Assembly: GCF_014641855.1 (NCBI RefSeq)
Contig: NZ_BMII01000013.1
Coordinates: 62,001-126,000 of the forward strand
DNA length: 64,000 nucleotides
Source: Shewanella inventionis
GTDB lineage: Bacteria; Pseudomonadota; Gammaproteobacteria; Enterobacterales; Shewanellaceae
Direction of reading: 5' to 3'
In this document: one piece after another, positions 29,922 through 39,798 of the stretch
How the letters are laid out: each line of letters opens with the position of its first letter
Position numbering within the stretch: the first letter of the stretch is position 1
The notes under the pieces: generated by a model
What the model saw: only the letters and a program-made list of their open reading frames with translations
Database searches by the model: none
Told to the model about the DNA's origin: nothing
Translations under genes and position numbers: made by a program

Positions 29922-31736
29922 TTAAAGCAAATCGGCAAACGGTTGAATAAACACACGATCGCCTTTAGGGATTGTGGCAGTTTCTTCTCCAATGACAATA
30001 AGGCAATTGGCATTGACCATAGAGCTAAGCATTCCTGAGCCTTGTGCACCAGTAGTGCTGACATGGATCTGGCCATCATTGGCTATGTGATAAATACCTC
30101 GCAAAAACTCTGTTCTCCCTGTTTTGCTTCGTAGCGGTTGAGCTGCAATTGCCGGTATAAATTGGGGTTGCCAGTGTGTTTCACCAGCCAGTTTTCGAAT
30201 GGCGGGTTGAACAAATTGCATAAATGACACCATCACAGCAACAGGGTTGCCAGGTAAGCCAAAAAACAGGCTTTGATTAATGTTACCTACCGCTAATGGG
30301 CGGCCTGGGCGCATGTTAATTCGCCAAAAGTGAGTACTGCCTACGTTGGCCAGTGCCATTTTGATGTAATCGGCATTGCCAACTGACACACCGCCAGAGC
30401 TAATGACAACATCTGCTCTGCTCGCCGCATCGCGTAATGTGCTGGTCAGGGTTTGTTCATTGTCGTCGATAATCCCGAGGTCAATCACCTGACAGCCGAG
30501 TTTCTTCGCCATCGATAAAATGGTGTAACGGTTAGCATCAAAGATACAGTTAGGTTTTAACTCTTCTCCAGGTTGACTCACTTCATCACCGGTTGAGAAC
30601 ACCGCAACCACTGGACGCTTAAAGATTGGCAAGCGATTAAAACCAAGTGAGGCCATTAATCCTAATTCTGCAGAGCCTAATCGTGTACCGGCAGATAAAG
30701 CCACTTCACCCTGAGCAATGTCTTCACCAGCAAGCCGTACATGTTGGCCTTTAATGATGTAATTTGGTTCAAGTAGACTCACCGTTTGATTGCTTTCTTC
30801 GGCTAACTCACGCGCTTGGATGGTGTCGGCACCTTGAGGCAGTGTTGCGCCAGTCATAATGCGTACGGCTTCACCTTGTTGCAGGATATTTGGATAATGA
30901 TGCCCTGCAAGTACTTCGCCTACTATTTTAAGAGGTGAGTTATTAACGCTATCAAAGGCGAAAGCGTAACCGTCCATTGCAGAGTTTGTTTGCTGTGGTA
31001 CGTTGATTTCTGAAATGATATCGTGGGCTAACACTCGGTTTTCTATATCAATAAGATCAACTAACTCAGTTTGATTAATAGGTTTAACCTGATTTAGCAC
31101 CTTGCTAATGCCTTGCGAGACGCTAATGCCATACTCAGATTCTGGCTGCTCACTTAGTGCTTGGTTGTCAAAATTAATAGGTAAACTTACTTGAGGCGCT
31201 TGCCAGTTTTGCTGGTAGTGCTGAACAAAATCAGCAATTTGGTTGATATTGTTTAAGTCTAAGCGGGTTAAGGTGTCAGGCACTTGGGTTTCGTCGCAGC
31301 AAGCAATCGCGACAATGTTGTCATCGTGCACATGAATAAGCGGTTTGTTATGGGCCGCGCGGTGCAATTCAATTTTAGGCAGAGCCAGCTTTTTAAAACC
31401 TTCAACTAGGACGATATCGACTTTATCGGCTTCAATTTGGCTAAGTAAGTGTTGTAGCTGAGGGTCATTTTCAACGGGATCTTCAGTCATTAGTGCCCAG
31501 CGTACATGAGAGGCAACCAGTACTTGTCTGGCGCCCGCTTTACGCATTTCATAACTGTCTTTACCAGGAATATCGACATCAAAATTATGATGTGCATGTT
31601 TGATAACCGCTAACCGAATACCGCGCTGATTAAGCTCAGGGATAAGTTGTTTCAATAAGGTTGTTTTACCCGTGCCGCTGTATGCACAAAACCCTAAAAC
31701 GGGAATAGGTAGTGGATTACTAAATACTACAGTCAT
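29922..31736 (-). CDS. MobB-MoeA fusion: molybdenum cofactor GTP-binding and molybdate-insertion protein
   Basis: The 604-residue protein joins two enzymes. Residues 1-180 are MobB (Walker A GFCAYSGTGKTTLLKQL, then AVIKHAHHNFDVDIPGKDSY). From about residue 200 it is MoeA (NSAMDGYAFAF, GEDIAQGEVALSAGTRL, FSTGDEVSQPGEELKPN, SSGGVSVGNADYIK, GLPGNPVAVMVSF). MoeA inserts molybdate (or tungstate) into adenylylated molybdopterin; MobB is a GTPase partner of MobA. The gene is last in the tup-mob operon, 17 bp after mobA. Confidence 0.94.
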   Translation of the reverse strand: MTVVFSNPLPIPVLGFCAYSGTGKTTLLKQLIPELNQRGIRLAVIKHAHHNFDVDIPGKDSYEMRKAGARQVLVASHVRWALMTEDPVENDPQLQHLLSQIEADKVDIVLVEGFKKLALPKIELHRAAHNKPLIHVHDDNIVAIACCDETQVPDTLTRLDLNNINQIADFVQHYQQNWQAPQVSLPINFDNQALSEQPESEYGISVSQGISKVLNQVKPINQTELVDLIDIENRVLAHDIISEINVPQQTNSAMDGYAFAFDSVNNSPLKIVGEVLAGHHYPNILQQGEAVRIMTGATLPQGADTIQARELAEESNQTVSLLEPNYIIKGQHVRLAGEDIAQGEVALSAGTRLGSAELGLMASLGFNRLPIFKRPVVAVFSTGDEVSQPGEELKPNCIFDANRYTILSMAKKLGCQVIDLGIIDDNEQTLTSTLRDAASRADVVISSGGVSVGNADYIKMALANVGSTHFWRINMRPGRPLAVGNINQSLFFGLPGNPVAVMVSFMQFVQPAIRKLAGETHWQPQFIPAIAAQPLRSKTGRTEFLRGIYHIANDGQIHVSTTGAQGSGMLSSMVNANCLIVIGEETATIPKGDRVFIQPFADLL

Positions 31737-31753
31737 CGTGAACCTCTTAATTA

Positions 31754-32344
31754 TTACTTGGCAATGTGCTGGGCAAGTTGTTGTTTTTGTTCTGGCGTAT
31801 TGACGTTAACAAAGGCATTGGGCTGATCAGCAAAACTGGCTACCGCCACTGTATGCTGACGATACCAAAAATCGATTTTACGCTCACCCGCATCTAAAAA
31901 TGCTTGCATGGATGTTACAAGATATGGTTTTAGTAGCAGTACCACGGGTTGCTCACGCTCGCCATCACTGGCAACTGCAATATCGGCATTTTGAGCAATA
32001 AGTGCGGTTAAGAGTCTTTGCACCAAATCCTCTGGTAGCATAGGGCAGTCGCAAGGAACCACTAATAAATATTCTGCTTGAGTTTGCTTTAATGCTGTAA
32101 CCATACCGGCAAGTGGGCCAAGGTAACCACTTTGCTGATCGCTAAATACGCTATAACCCCATTGTTCATATTCTGCTTGGTTACGGTTGGCGTTAATCAT
32201 AATGCGATCGACTTGCTTGCTGAGTTTGTCGATGGTGTGACAGATCATGGCTTGTCCGTTAAGGTCGACCAATCCTTTATCGTTACCGCCCATTCGTCTT
32301 GCCATGCCGCCCGCTAAAATTACAGCGTCAATTTGTGGTGCCAT
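31754..32344 (-). CDS. mobA: Molybdenum cofactor guanylyltransferase MobA
   Basis: The ATG at 32344 gives 196 residues beginning [20 protein letters not shown], the MobA GTP-binding loop, followed by DKGLVDLNG and [14 protein letters not shown] longer frame upstream does not resemble MobA. MobA adds GMP to molybdopterin to form the MGD cofactor used by DMSO-reductase-family enzymes. It starts inside the end of tupC by 17 bp, implying coupling. Confidence 0.95.
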   Translation of the reverse strand: MAPQIDAVILAGGMARRMGGNDKGLVDLNGQAMICHTIDKLSKQVDRIMINANRNQAEYEQWGYSVFSDQQSGYLGPLAGMVTALKQTQAEYLLVVPCDCPMLPEDLVQRLLTALIAQNADIAVASDGEREQPVVLLLKPYLVTSMQAFLDAGERKIDFWYRQHTVAVASFADQPNAFVNVNTPEQKQQLAQHIAK

Positions 32345-33080
32345 AGTGTAATTCCGTTGTATTAGATTGATGCACAGTTTCTGTTGTAGGCACATGCATA
32401 CTCGTATGAACTGTACCTTGCTTAATATGCCAATGCTGTTTGCATAACGCTGTGAGTCCGCAAGTTTGGTGGCTGCTGATTAATAAGCCTGTTCCGTCTT
32501 GTTTTAACTGGTTGATCATCGCTAACACTAAACGTTGTGAGTGTTTGTCCATGTTCGAAATCGGCTCGTCGAGCATAAGTAATTTGGGCTGGGCGATCCA
32601 TGCTCTAGCAATCGCAAGTCGTTGGCGCTCACCACCCGATAAATCACTGGCATGGTGATCTAATAAGTCATTAAGTTGCGCCATATTAATTGCTTGTTCG
32701 ATCCTATGATGCCGCTCTTTTGCAGTAAGCGTGAGTTGTTTCAAGGCATAGGTTAAGTTGTACTTTACCGAGCCTTCAAATAAATAAGGATGTTGATGCA
32801 AATAAACCGCTTTACCTAGCAAGCTGTCAATCTGCCACCAGGGGTTACGCGCAAACCCATGGCTAGCAACTCGACCTTGAGTGGGGGTAATCAAGCCTGC
32901 AAGGATTTTCATTAATGTTGATTTTCCAGAGCCGTTATCGCCTTGAAGATAGATAACATCACCCTGCTTAAACGTCAGGTCCGCAACGCTAAATAAAGTA
33001 TGTTGTTGATACTTCATGAGTACATTTTGTGCATGAACCTGTATAGCGTCATTGCTGACAGAAGGATGCGATAAGGCCAT
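32328..33080 (-). CDS. tupC: Tungstate ABC transporter ATP-binding protein TupC
   Basis: The 250-residue ABC ATPase has Walker [10 protein letters not shown], the signature [14 protein letters not shown], Walker [13 protein letters not shown] and the H-loop SSHQ. It sits between tupB and mobA, and with tupA encodes an uptake system for tungstate or molybdate. Identity as TupC rather than ModC rests on the neighbouring TupA and on the lack of a C-terminal molybdate-binding domain. Confidence 0.87.
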   Translation of the reverse strand: MALSHPSVSNDAIQVHAQNVLMKYQQHTLFSVADLTFKQGDVIYLQGDNGSGKSTLMKILAGLITPTQGRVASHGFARNPWWQIDSLLGKAVYLHQHPYLFEGSVKYNLTYALKQLTLTAKERHHRIEQAINMAQLNDLLDHHASDLSGGERQRLAIARAWIAQPKLLMLDEPISNMDKHSQRLVLAMINQLKQDGTGLLISSHQTCGLTALCKQHWHIKQGTVHTSMHVPTTETVHQSNTTELHYGTTN

Positions 33081-33081
33081 C

Positions 33082-33789
33082 TTAATGACTCCTCGGGAGG
33101 GCTTTGCCTCGCAATGAACCTAAGATGAAGTTTAGCACTAGGGCTAAAATTAGTAGTACCAATCCTAATGCAATGGCCTGTGCGAAATCCCCTTTGCTGG
33201 TTTCCAGCGCGATGGCGGTTGGAATATTGCGTGTTACATTCATAATATTGCCCCCCACCATCATAGAGCAGCCAACCTCGGTTAAAATACGACTAAAGGC
33301 GGCGATAATGGCCAACAATAGTGGGACGCGTAGCTCTCGGCAGAGTGTCCATACTGCACGTAACCAAGATGCGCCTAATGTGCGCGAGGTTTCCCACGCA
33401 CGGCGATCGACACTTGAAAATGCAGCCTGAGAAAGAGCAACCATAACCGGCGCACAAATAAGCATTTGGCCTAAAATCATACCTTGCTGAGTAAATAACC
33501 ACTTCAAATCGCCAAGCACTCCCTGGCGGGTCAGTAATAAATACACCAACAAACCAATCACAACAGTTGGAATGGATTGCAGTGTCTGGATGAGATTGGT
33601 CACCACCCAGCGGCCACGAAAATGACTAAATGCCAGTATAAAACCTAAAATAATGGATGGAACAACAGTGATCAGCAGCGCCGCAAACGACACCGAAAAA
33701 GAAATGTTAATAATTGCCCAAACATCAGGGTTTAAAGAGAGCAGCAAGCTAAATGCTTGCTGCAATAGGGCTAACCAGCCGTCATTCAT
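33082..33789 (-). CDS. tupB: Tungstate ABC transporter permease TupB
   Basis: The 235-residue membrane protein has about five to six helices and the ABC permease EAA-like loop (AWETSRTLGASWLRAVWTL). It follows tupA with an ATGA overlap at 33786-33789, and tupC starts 1 bp after its stop. It forms the membrane channel for the TupA substrate. Confidence 0.88.
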   Translation of the reverse strand: MNDGWLALLQQAFSLLLSLNPDVWAIINISFSVSFAALLITVVPSIILGFILAFSHFRGRWVVTNLIQTLQSIPTVVIGLLVYLLLTRQGVLGDLKWLFTQQGMILGQMLICAPVMVALSQAAFSSVDRRAWETSRTLGASWLRAVWTLCRELRVPLLLAIIAAFSRILTEVGCSMMVGGNIMNVTRNIPTAIALETSKGDFAQAIALGLVLLILALVLNFILGSLRGKALPRSH

Positions 33790-34610
33790 TTTTTATATGT
33801 GGCCTTAAACAATTGCTCTCCTTGCACGGTAAATTGATTGATCATCGTTTGTGTTGCAGGGCTGATAAACCAGTCACTTAATGCTTTTGCGCCTTTATGG
33901 TTTAAATCTGGGTATTTTTCTGAGTTAATTAAAATAATTTGGTAAGGGTTTGCTAATGCCGCGCCGCCTTCATAACTAATGGTTAAATCAAGCTTGGCTT
34001 TATAGGCAATAAACGTCCCGCGGTCTGCTAGAGTATAAGCTTGTAATTCGTTCGCCATTAATAACGTTTTGCCCATACCTTGGCCAACCGATGTGTAACC
34101 AGCAAAGTCTGGTGTTACTGCAGCTGCTTGCCAAATCTCAAGCTCTTTCATGTGGGTGCCTGAATTATCTCCACGTGAAATAAATTGGCTTGGTTTAGTG
34201 GCTATTTTGTTAAATGCATCAACGGCATCTTTGCTTGCTTTAACTGCAGCTGGGTCATTTTTAGGCCCAAGAACAATAAAATCGTTTTCCATAATTCCGC
34301 GAGGTTCAACGCCATAACCATCTGCAACAAATTTGGCTTCTGCCTCTGGAGCATGGGTCATCACTACGTCAACATCACCCTGACTTCCCAGTTTTAATGC
34401 CTGACCAGTGCCCGTTGCAATAACTTGTACTGTGTAACCTGATTCAGCCTCAAATTTAGGCAAAATTGCACCCAATAAACCAGAGTTTTCTGTACTCGTT
34501 GTTGTAGCAAGTTTAATGACTTCACCCGCTAAAGCGGCCGGGCTTAGCATTGCACCACTAAACACGGTTGCGGCTAATAACATGCTAACACTTGCTTTGA
34601 GTTTTAACAT
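33786..34610 (-). CDS. tupA: Tungstate-binding periplasmic protein TupA
   Basis: The protein has a Sec signal (cleaved near PAALA) and the TupA oxyanion motif LATTTSTENSGLL just after it, plus FISRGDNSGTHMKE and GQGMGKTLLMANE. These TTTS and RGDxSGTH segments are typical of TupA rather than ModA. AAGGA lies 6 bases before the ATG at 34610; an ATG at 34616 abuts it and is less likely. A -24/-12 promoter is visible 55 bp upstream. Confidence 0.9.
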   Translation of the reverse strand: MLKLKASVSMLLAATVFSGAMLSPAALAGEVIKLATTTSTENSGLLGAILPKFEAESGYTVQVIATGTGQALKLGSQGDVDVVMTHAPEAEAKFVADGYGVEPRGIMENDFIVLGPKNDPAAVKASKDAVDAFNKIATKPSQFISRGDNSGTHMKELEIWQAAAVTPDFAGYTSVGQGMGKTLLMANELQAYTLADRGTFIAYKAKLDLTISYEGGAALANPYQIILINSEKYPDLNHKGAKALSDWFISPATQTMINQFTVQGEQLFKATYKK

Positions 34611-34664
34611 TTTCATTCCTTGTTGTATTAATAACTGAATTTTTGCTTAATTACCAAAGCCATA

Positions 34665-34680
34665 AGCAAGTTAGATGCCA
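34665..34680 (-). promoter_or_regulatory. Sigma-54 (-24/-12) promoter for tupABC
   Basis: On the minus strand TGGCATCTAACTTGCT has GG and GC exactly 10 bases apart, the RpoN spacing. A transcript would start about 40 bp before tupA. The NtrC-type regulator gene is divergent. Confidence 0.65.
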
Positions 34681-34699
34681 AACGATTTTAATGCAAATA

Positions 34700-34731
34700 C
34701 AGTTCACGCCTAAAATCGAAATTGTGAACTG
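34700..34731. promoter_or_regulatory. Inverted repeats between tupA and the response regulator gene
   Basis: CAGTTCAC-N16-GTGAACTG lies here. A wider pair, TGCAAATAC (34692) and GTATTTGCA (34826), flanks it. Their position upstream of the -24/-12 promoter fits enhancer sites for the divergent NtrC-family activator; this is inference. Confidence 0.45.
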
Positions 34732-34869
34732 GATCCCAAGCTTGAGCTAAATGTGTAAGACAATTTGTCCCACGATCACTATTCTGTGGTTCAGAGTGAC
34801 CCTGTTGCTCAGATTCAATGCTAGAGTATTTGCAAATCGTGTCAAAATGTCCCAAGTAAGAGTCAATTT

Positions 34870-36258
34870 ATGAGTTCTGAAGAACGAATTTCCTCAATAC
34901 CTCGAACCACAATGTCAGTGTTAATCGTTGACGATGAGCCTGGTATGCGCAGTTTTTTAATGAAGGCGCTCTCCAAAAAGTTTTCATTAGTTGAAACCGC
35001 ATCGACTATTGCTCAGGCAGAATCTATCCGTAGCCAAGGCCATTTTGACTTGCTCATTGTTGATATTCGTTTGCCTGATCGTTCAGGTATTGAGTGGCAT
35101 GAAGCGCTAAATGATTTAGATAGACAATCCGATATTATTTTTATGACGGGTTATGCCGATATGGACGTGGCGATAAAAGCGCTTCGTGCAGGTGCTTGTG
35201 ACTTTATCATGAAGCCATTTCACCTTGAACAAATGATGACCGCAGTTGACCGCTGTATAGAGAAACGCTTGCTAAGACGTGAAAACTTTATGCTAAGGCG
35301 TGAATTAGAACATGGTCACTCATCAACCATTATTGGAAATAGCGAAGCCATTAGAGATGTTAAACAAGTTATTGAGCGTATTGCACCGACCAATGCTGTG
35401 GTATTAATCGAAGGCGAGTCGGGGACAGGTAAAGAACTGGTTGCAAGGCAATTACACCAACTCAGTGGCCGCAGTGGGCCTTTTGTTCCTGTAAATTGTG
35501 GCGCGATTGCACCAGAGTTATTAGCCAGCGAGTTATTTGGCCATACCGCAGGGGCGTTTACGGGTGCTAAAGGGAGCCGCGAAGGGTTATTTAATTATGC
35601 ATCTGGTGGGACGATATTTTTAGATGAAATTGGCGAAATGCCAATGAACATGCAAACCGCACTATTACGAGTGCTTGAAGAGCGTGCAATTCGTCCTGTT
35701 GGTAGCGAAAAAGAAATTGATATTGATGTGCGTGTGGTTGCCGCCACCAACCGTTTATTAATTGATGAGGTTGAGGCGGGACGTTTTCGTCGAGACTTAT
35801 TTTATCGCCTTAATGTGCTCAATATTGTTATCCCTTCGTTGCGATCTCGACCTGAAGATGTGGTTGAACTGACTCATTATTTTACATTGCAGTTGTCACA
35901 AGAGCTGGGGATCAAGGACATTATTTGGAGTCATGAAGACTTACAAGTGCTTCAGCAATATGACTGGCCGGGCAATATTCGTGAACTACGTAATATGATT
36001 GAACGCTGTATCTTACTTGGTAAACCTCCTGCAGAATATTGGAAAAAGCCTGTCGTTACCGTCATCCCTGAAGCATTAGGGTATCCTTTAAGTTGGCCGT
36101 TAAAAGAAGTTGAAAAACAGCATGTTACACAGGTTGTTGATGCCCATGATGGCAATAAGTCTGCCGCCGCCCGTGACTTGGGTGTATCGCGCAAAACGTT
36201 AGACCGAAAATATAAAGAGTGGGCCAATCAAGATGACAACGGCGGAGATACGCCATAG
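34870..36258 (+). CDS. NtrC-family sigma-54-dependent response regulator
   Basis: The 462-residue protein has a receiver domain (IVDDEPG; phospho-Asp in LIVDIRLPD near residue 64; MTGYAD; KPF), an AAA+ sigma-54 activation domain (GESGTGKE near 181, GAFTGA loop intact), and a Fis-type helix-turn-helix ([19 protein letters not shown]). It should activate RpoN promoters when phosphorylated. It overlaps the kinase gene by one base and is divergent from tupABC, whose promoter looks sigma-54 type. Confidence 0.93.
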   Translation: MSSEERISSIPRTTMSVLIVDDEPGMRSFLMKALSKKFSLVETASTIAQAESIRSQGHFDLLIVDIRLPDRSGIEWHEALNDLDRQSDIIFMTGYADMDVAIKALRAGACDFIMKPFHLEQMMTAVDRCIEKRLLRRENFMLRRELEHGHSSTIIGNSEAIRDVKQVIERIAPTNAVVLIEGESGTGKELVARQLHQLSGRSGPFVPVNCGAIAPELLASELFGHTAGAFTGAKGSREGLFNYASGGTIFLDEIGEMPMNMQTALLRVLEERAIRPVGSEKEIDIDVRVVAATNRLLIDEVEAGRFRRDLFYRLNVLNIVIPSLRSRPEDVVELTHYFTLQLSQELGIKDIIWSHEDLQVLQQYDWPGNIRELRNMIERCILLGKPPAEYWKKPVVTVIPEALGYPLSWPLKEVEKQHVTQVVDAHDGNKSAAARDLGVSRKTLDRKYKEWANQDDNGGDTP

Positions 36259-38399
36259 TGGCTATGTTTTCGGGGGTGTTTACTCGAGTCTTTGGGATCA
36301 GTTGGCAGCAAATGCAGTCAAAGGTTCGTTATCGTATTTTGTTTTTAACCTTACTGCCGATCGTATTAACGTTAATTAGCCTGGTTTTTATCACCATTTA
36401 TTGGAATGTGATATACACAGGCAAGCAATTGTTTATGAAGGTCAACGCTGATCTCGTTGTTGCTCAAAGTTCCTTATCTCAAGTGCAAAAGCGGCAGCAG
36501 CATCAGTTAAGTACCATAAGCGGATCGTGGGACTTTCAACATGCTTTTCAATTGCTCAATCATAACGACCCACAGCCAAATGAAGCAGCAATTAACGCAC
36601 TCAATATTTTACTGATCCAAAAACAACAAAGCCTAGGATTAGATTTTTTGCGGCTTATCAGTGTGGCCGATGCTGCGGCAGATCCTGATTTACGTTTAAT
36701 GTTATACCAGACCCAACAACAAGCTATATCAGGCTTAATGGTGCTGCCTAATGCGCGGCTCGCTCACATTAATGTAGGCCTAGCTGAACAGGCTAAAATT
36801 GACATCGTAGCCACAAAGTATGCATCCGAACCAGTGCAAAGCATTGAAACCCGAGGTTTAATCAGCCGTACATTAATGCCAATAGCCGACCTGTCTGGTA
36901 ATGTATTTTGGTATTTAGACGGCGGAATGTTGTTTAATCGAAATACAGTCATAGTCGACCATATTCGCGATCTAGTGTATGCCCCTGGCACGCTGCCAGA
37001 GCGCTCTATTGGTACTGTGACATTATTTTTAGACAACATTCGAGTTAGTACAAATGTGCCTCTGGAGCAATTTCCAAGTCACCCCAATCAACAAAACCGA
37101 GCCATTGGCACATTAGTGTCAGATGAGGTTTATCAGCAGGTGTTAGTTGAAGGACAAAACTGGATAAACCGTGCTTTTGTGTTTAACGATTGGTATATAT
37201 CGGCATATGCGCCTTTGTATGATATTCGTGGAAAGCGAGTCGGGATGGTATACGCTGGGTTTTCTGAAGCGCCATTTTTGCACAACTATTTGTTGAACAT
37301 AATCGAACTAGGAACCATTTTAGTCATAGTGCTTTTTCTATCGGGCTTTTTGGTTTATCGCGGCGCCAATAGCCTGTTACAACCTATAGAGTATATTCAT
37401 CAGGTGGTAACCGCTGTGCAATCGGGGCGCAATATTCGCATTGGTAAGCTGGAATTAACCAAGGAAAACGAGCTTGCACAATTAGCACAGCAGTTTGATA
37501 GCATGCTTGACCAGTTACAGCGACGAAATGCACAAATTCAGGCGGCAGCTGAGCAACTTGAAGTTAAAGTTGAGCAACGCACCCGTAGCTTACAAGATAA
37601 AACTGAAGAACTTGAGCGAAACGTCGCGCTACTTCATGCCACTAGGCAGCAACTGGTCACCAATGAAAAACTTACTGCACTTGGTGAGTTAATTGCGGGT
37701 ATTGCCCATGAAATCAATAACCCCACCGCGGTGATCTTGGGCAACATGGAATTGCTAAAATACGAGCTTGGCGATGGTGCAAAAGCCGTCGAAGAAGAAA
37801 TTGAGCTGGTGATCCAACAAGTAGGCCGCATCACCACAATTATCCGCAGTTTATTGCAATACAGCCGCCCGGGAGAGTTTAACGCACCTATTGAATCCCA
37901 AGCCATTACGCCGATTGTCGAAGAAGTACTGCTATTGGCTCGACATTCCATTGAACAGCAGCAAGTGACCTTGGTGAAGGAATTAACTGCAACCGCAATG
38001 GTTGAGGTGAATCGTCCACAACTATTACAGGTGCTCATTAATCTTATGGTTAATGCGGCTCACGCGGTTAACAATGATGGCCGAATTTGGGTTCGTGCCT
38101 ACGATTGGATTGAAAATGAACAATCTCTAGGGGTTAAAATTGAGGTTGAAGACGAAGGCATTGGGATTTCAAAAGAAGATTTAAGCAGGATTTTTGATCC
38201 ATTTTACACTACCCGCAAAGACGGAACAGGTTTAGGTTTGTCGCTAAGCTACGGCATTATTAAGCGCCTAGGTGGCACAATTGAAGTGAAATCTACACTC
38301 AATGTCGGTACCGTGTTTACTATTGGTCTTTATCATAAAGCAAAAGATGATCAACAACTTGGGCCGTATGACGGCCTACATTTTGGCGATAAAACCTAG
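36258..38399 (+). CDS. Membrane sensor histidine kinase
   Basis: The 713-residue protein has a membrane helix near 27-47, a periplasmic sensor of about 300 residues, a second helix near 350-370, a HAMP region, a coiled coil (about 420-465), HisKA with phospho-His in ELIAGIAHEINNPTAV (about 484), and HATPase boxes (LINLMVNAAHAV, DEGIGISKEDL, GTGLGLSLSYGI). The sensor looks Cache-like but its ligand is not evident. The start is GTG at 36258, or ATG at 36264. It is the partner of the preceding regulator. Confidence 0.92.
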   Translation: MAMFSGVFTRVFGISWQQMQSKVRYRILFLTLLPIVLTLISLVFITIYWNVIYTGKQLFMKVNADLVVAQSSLSQVQKRQQHQLSTISGSWDFQHAFQLLNHNDPQPNEAAINALNILLIQKQQSLGLDFLRLISVADAAADPDLRLMLYQTQQQAISGLMVLPNARLAHINVGLAEQAKIDIVATKYASEPVQSIETRGLISRTLMPIADLSGNVFWYLDGGMLFNRNTVIVDHIRDLVYAPGTLPERSIGTVTLFLDNIRVSTNVPLEQFPSHPNQQNRAIGTLVSDEVYQQVLVEGQNWINRAFVFNDWYISAYAPLYDIRGKRVGMVYAGFSEAPFLHNYLLNIIELGTILVIVLFLSGFLVYRGANSLLQPIEYIHQVVTAVQSGRNIRIGKLELTKENELAQLAQQFDSMLDQLQRRNAQIQAAAEQLEVKVEQRTRSLQDKTEELERNVALLHATRQQLVTNEKLTALGELIAGIAHEINNPTAVILGNMELLKYELGDGAKAVEEEIELVIQQVGRITTIIRSLLQYSRPGEFNAPIESQAITPIVEEVLLLARHSIEQQQVTLVKELTATAMVEVNRPQLLQVLINLMVNAAHAVNNDGRIWVRAYDWIENEQSLGVKIEVEDEGIGISKEDLSRIFDPFYTTRKDGTGLGLSLSYGIIKRLGGTIEVKSTLNVGTVFTIGLYHKAKDDQQLGPYDGLHFGDKT

Positions 38400-38412
38400 G
38401 TAAAAAACAGGT

Positions 38413-38532
38413 AAAAAAAAGCCGGGAAAAAATCCCGGCCACAAAGAGTGTGTGAGCAATGTCGTGCTTGCGAACTCTGCAAACTCATAAAGGTGATGAA
38501 GTCTCTATTGAGTAAACTGAGTTTTGGAACGC
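38413..38532 (-). ncRNA. ryhB: RyhB iron-responsive small RNA
   Basis: The minus strand carries AAGCACGACATTGCTCACA, identical to the conserved core of E. coli RyhB, and ends in a GCCGGGA/TCCCGGC hairpin followed by eight T. A promoter (TTGCAA-N17-TACTAT) overlapping a Fur-box-like palindrome lies directly upstream. RyhB is made under iron limitation and represses mRNAs of iron-rich proteins with Hfq. The 5' end is estimated from the -10 box. Confidence 0.92.
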
Positions 38533-38535
38533 AAG

Positions 38536-38560
38536 TTAATAGTAATCATTCTCATTTGTG
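38536..38560 (-). promoter_or_regulatory. Fur box over the ryhB promoter
   Basis: On the minus strand AAATGAGAATGATTACTATT resembles the Fur consensus GATAATGATAATCATTATC, and it lies between the -35 (TTGCAA) and -10 (TACTAT) elements, the place for repression by iron-loaded Fur. Confidence 0.75.
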
Positions 38561-38812
38561 TTTGCAAGTAATTATCCAAAATAAGTTTAGATCTTTACAA
38601 TGTAATGGTTTCACTCAAATATTCTTTCAGGGCTTAGGTGGCGATAGTCCACCGTGTTGAGAGGGAAGTGTTTGATTGGCATAACACCACAAAGTTAAAC
38701 AATGGTATTACACTATGAGCAAGCTGAGCTAAATGGTCTGGGCTTTAATATCAAGCTTAGTGTTATTGAGCCACTAAGCTTGATGAGTTGAGGTTACTTA
38801 ACCTAATTCAGG

Positions 38813-39493
38813 TTACTTAGTTGCCTCTATAATGATTTGTTCTTCGGCTTTAGGACTATCGAACAAAATTTTGTCTTGTAGTACTTTTAATAGCACGCCA
38901 TAAGCAGGTAAAAATAATCCTAAACTCACGATCAACTTAAAGCCGTAGTCGACAGTGGCGATTTCAGGCCAGTGGCTTGCCATAAAAGCATCGCTTGAGG
39001 CGTAAAAAGCCACACTGAAAAACACCAAGGTATCGACCAAGTTACCAATTAACGTTGAGGCCGCTGGTGCCACCCACCATGCTTTAGCACGGCGCAGCTT
39101 AGCAAACACAGTAATGTCCATTAGCTGACCAATCAAATAGGCCACAAAGCTGGCAAAGGCAATGCGAAATACAAAGCTATTCCATTGTGCTAAAGCTGCA
39201 AAATCTTGTAATTGGCCCTGATGGAATAATACTCCCACTAAATATGACACTAATAACGCAGGGATCATTGCTTTGAGAATAATGCCTCTAGCCGCTTGTT
39301 GGCCAAAAATCCTTACGGTTAAATCGGTGGCTAAATACACAAACGGGAAGCTAAATGCACCCCAAGTGGTGTGGTAGCTAAACAACTGGAAAGGTAATTG
39401 AACAAGGTAGTTACTTGCACAAATAATTAAGATATGAAAACTGACTAATAGCATCAGTGCTCGGCGATACTTCGCCTGGGATAATTGCAACAT
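38813..39493 (-). CDS. yhhQ: YhhQ queuosine-precursor transporter
   Basis: The 226-residue membrane protein has about six helices and the COG1738 pattern (SNYLVQLP, FPFVYLATDLTVRIFG, FVAYLIGQLMDITVFAKL, GNLVDTLVFFSVAFY). YhhQ imports preQ0/preQ1 for queuosine tRNA modification. AAGG lies 7 bases upstream of the ATG and is part of a structured leader. Confidence 0.92.
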   Translation of the reverse strand: MLQLSQAKYRRALMLLVSFHILIICASNYLVQLPFQLFSYHTTWGAFSFPFVYLATDLTVRIFGQQAARGIILKAMIPALLVSYLVGVLFHQGQLQDFAALAQWNSFVFRIAFASFVAYLIGQLMDITVFAKLRRAKAWWVAPAASTLIGNLVDTLVFFSVAFYASSDAFMASHWPEIATVDYGFKLIVSLGLFLPAYGVLLKVLQDKILFDSPKAEEQIIIEATK

Positions 39494-39500
39494 CTTGTGG

Positions 39501-39541
39501 CCTTTTTAATGGGGTTAGCGCGGGGTGAGGGAACCCGCTAA
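39501..39541 (-). promoter_or_regulatory. Structured leader of yhhQ, possible preQ1-type riboswitch
   Basis: On the minus strand the leader folds a UAGCG/CGCUA hairpin with a C-rich loop (UUCCCUCACC), then CUAACCCCAUUAAAAAGG with the ribosome site AAGG at its end. A C-rich loop facing an A-rich tail that overlaps the ribosome site is the preQ1-I arrangement. The match to the consensus is partial and I did not fold it. The remaining 39544-39798 gap has no gene that I can support. Confidence 0.35.
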
Positions 39542-39798
39542 TTATGTGTTTAGCAGTATTGATATGTGTGAGTTGCGCAGCGTTATTGCCACCACACTCG
39601 CTAATCAATCATTGCGACAGAGAATATTATCATTATGAGTGCATTTACTTTATTTTACCGCTTTGCAACCCAAATTTAGGCGATATTCAAAGCAGGGGTA
39701 AACGCGGGGGCAGGATAATAGCATGGGTATTGAGCAAGCGAAAGAGATTGCCAGGGCTATTTGTTACAAATGGCGCTGTAGTAGCGGCGAATACTGGG

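Noticed and set aside
38448..38660. Plus-strand Cys-rich ORF of 70 residues
   Set aside because: It is antisense to ryhB and its Fur-controlled promoter; the Cys-rich start is the complement of the conserved RyhB core.
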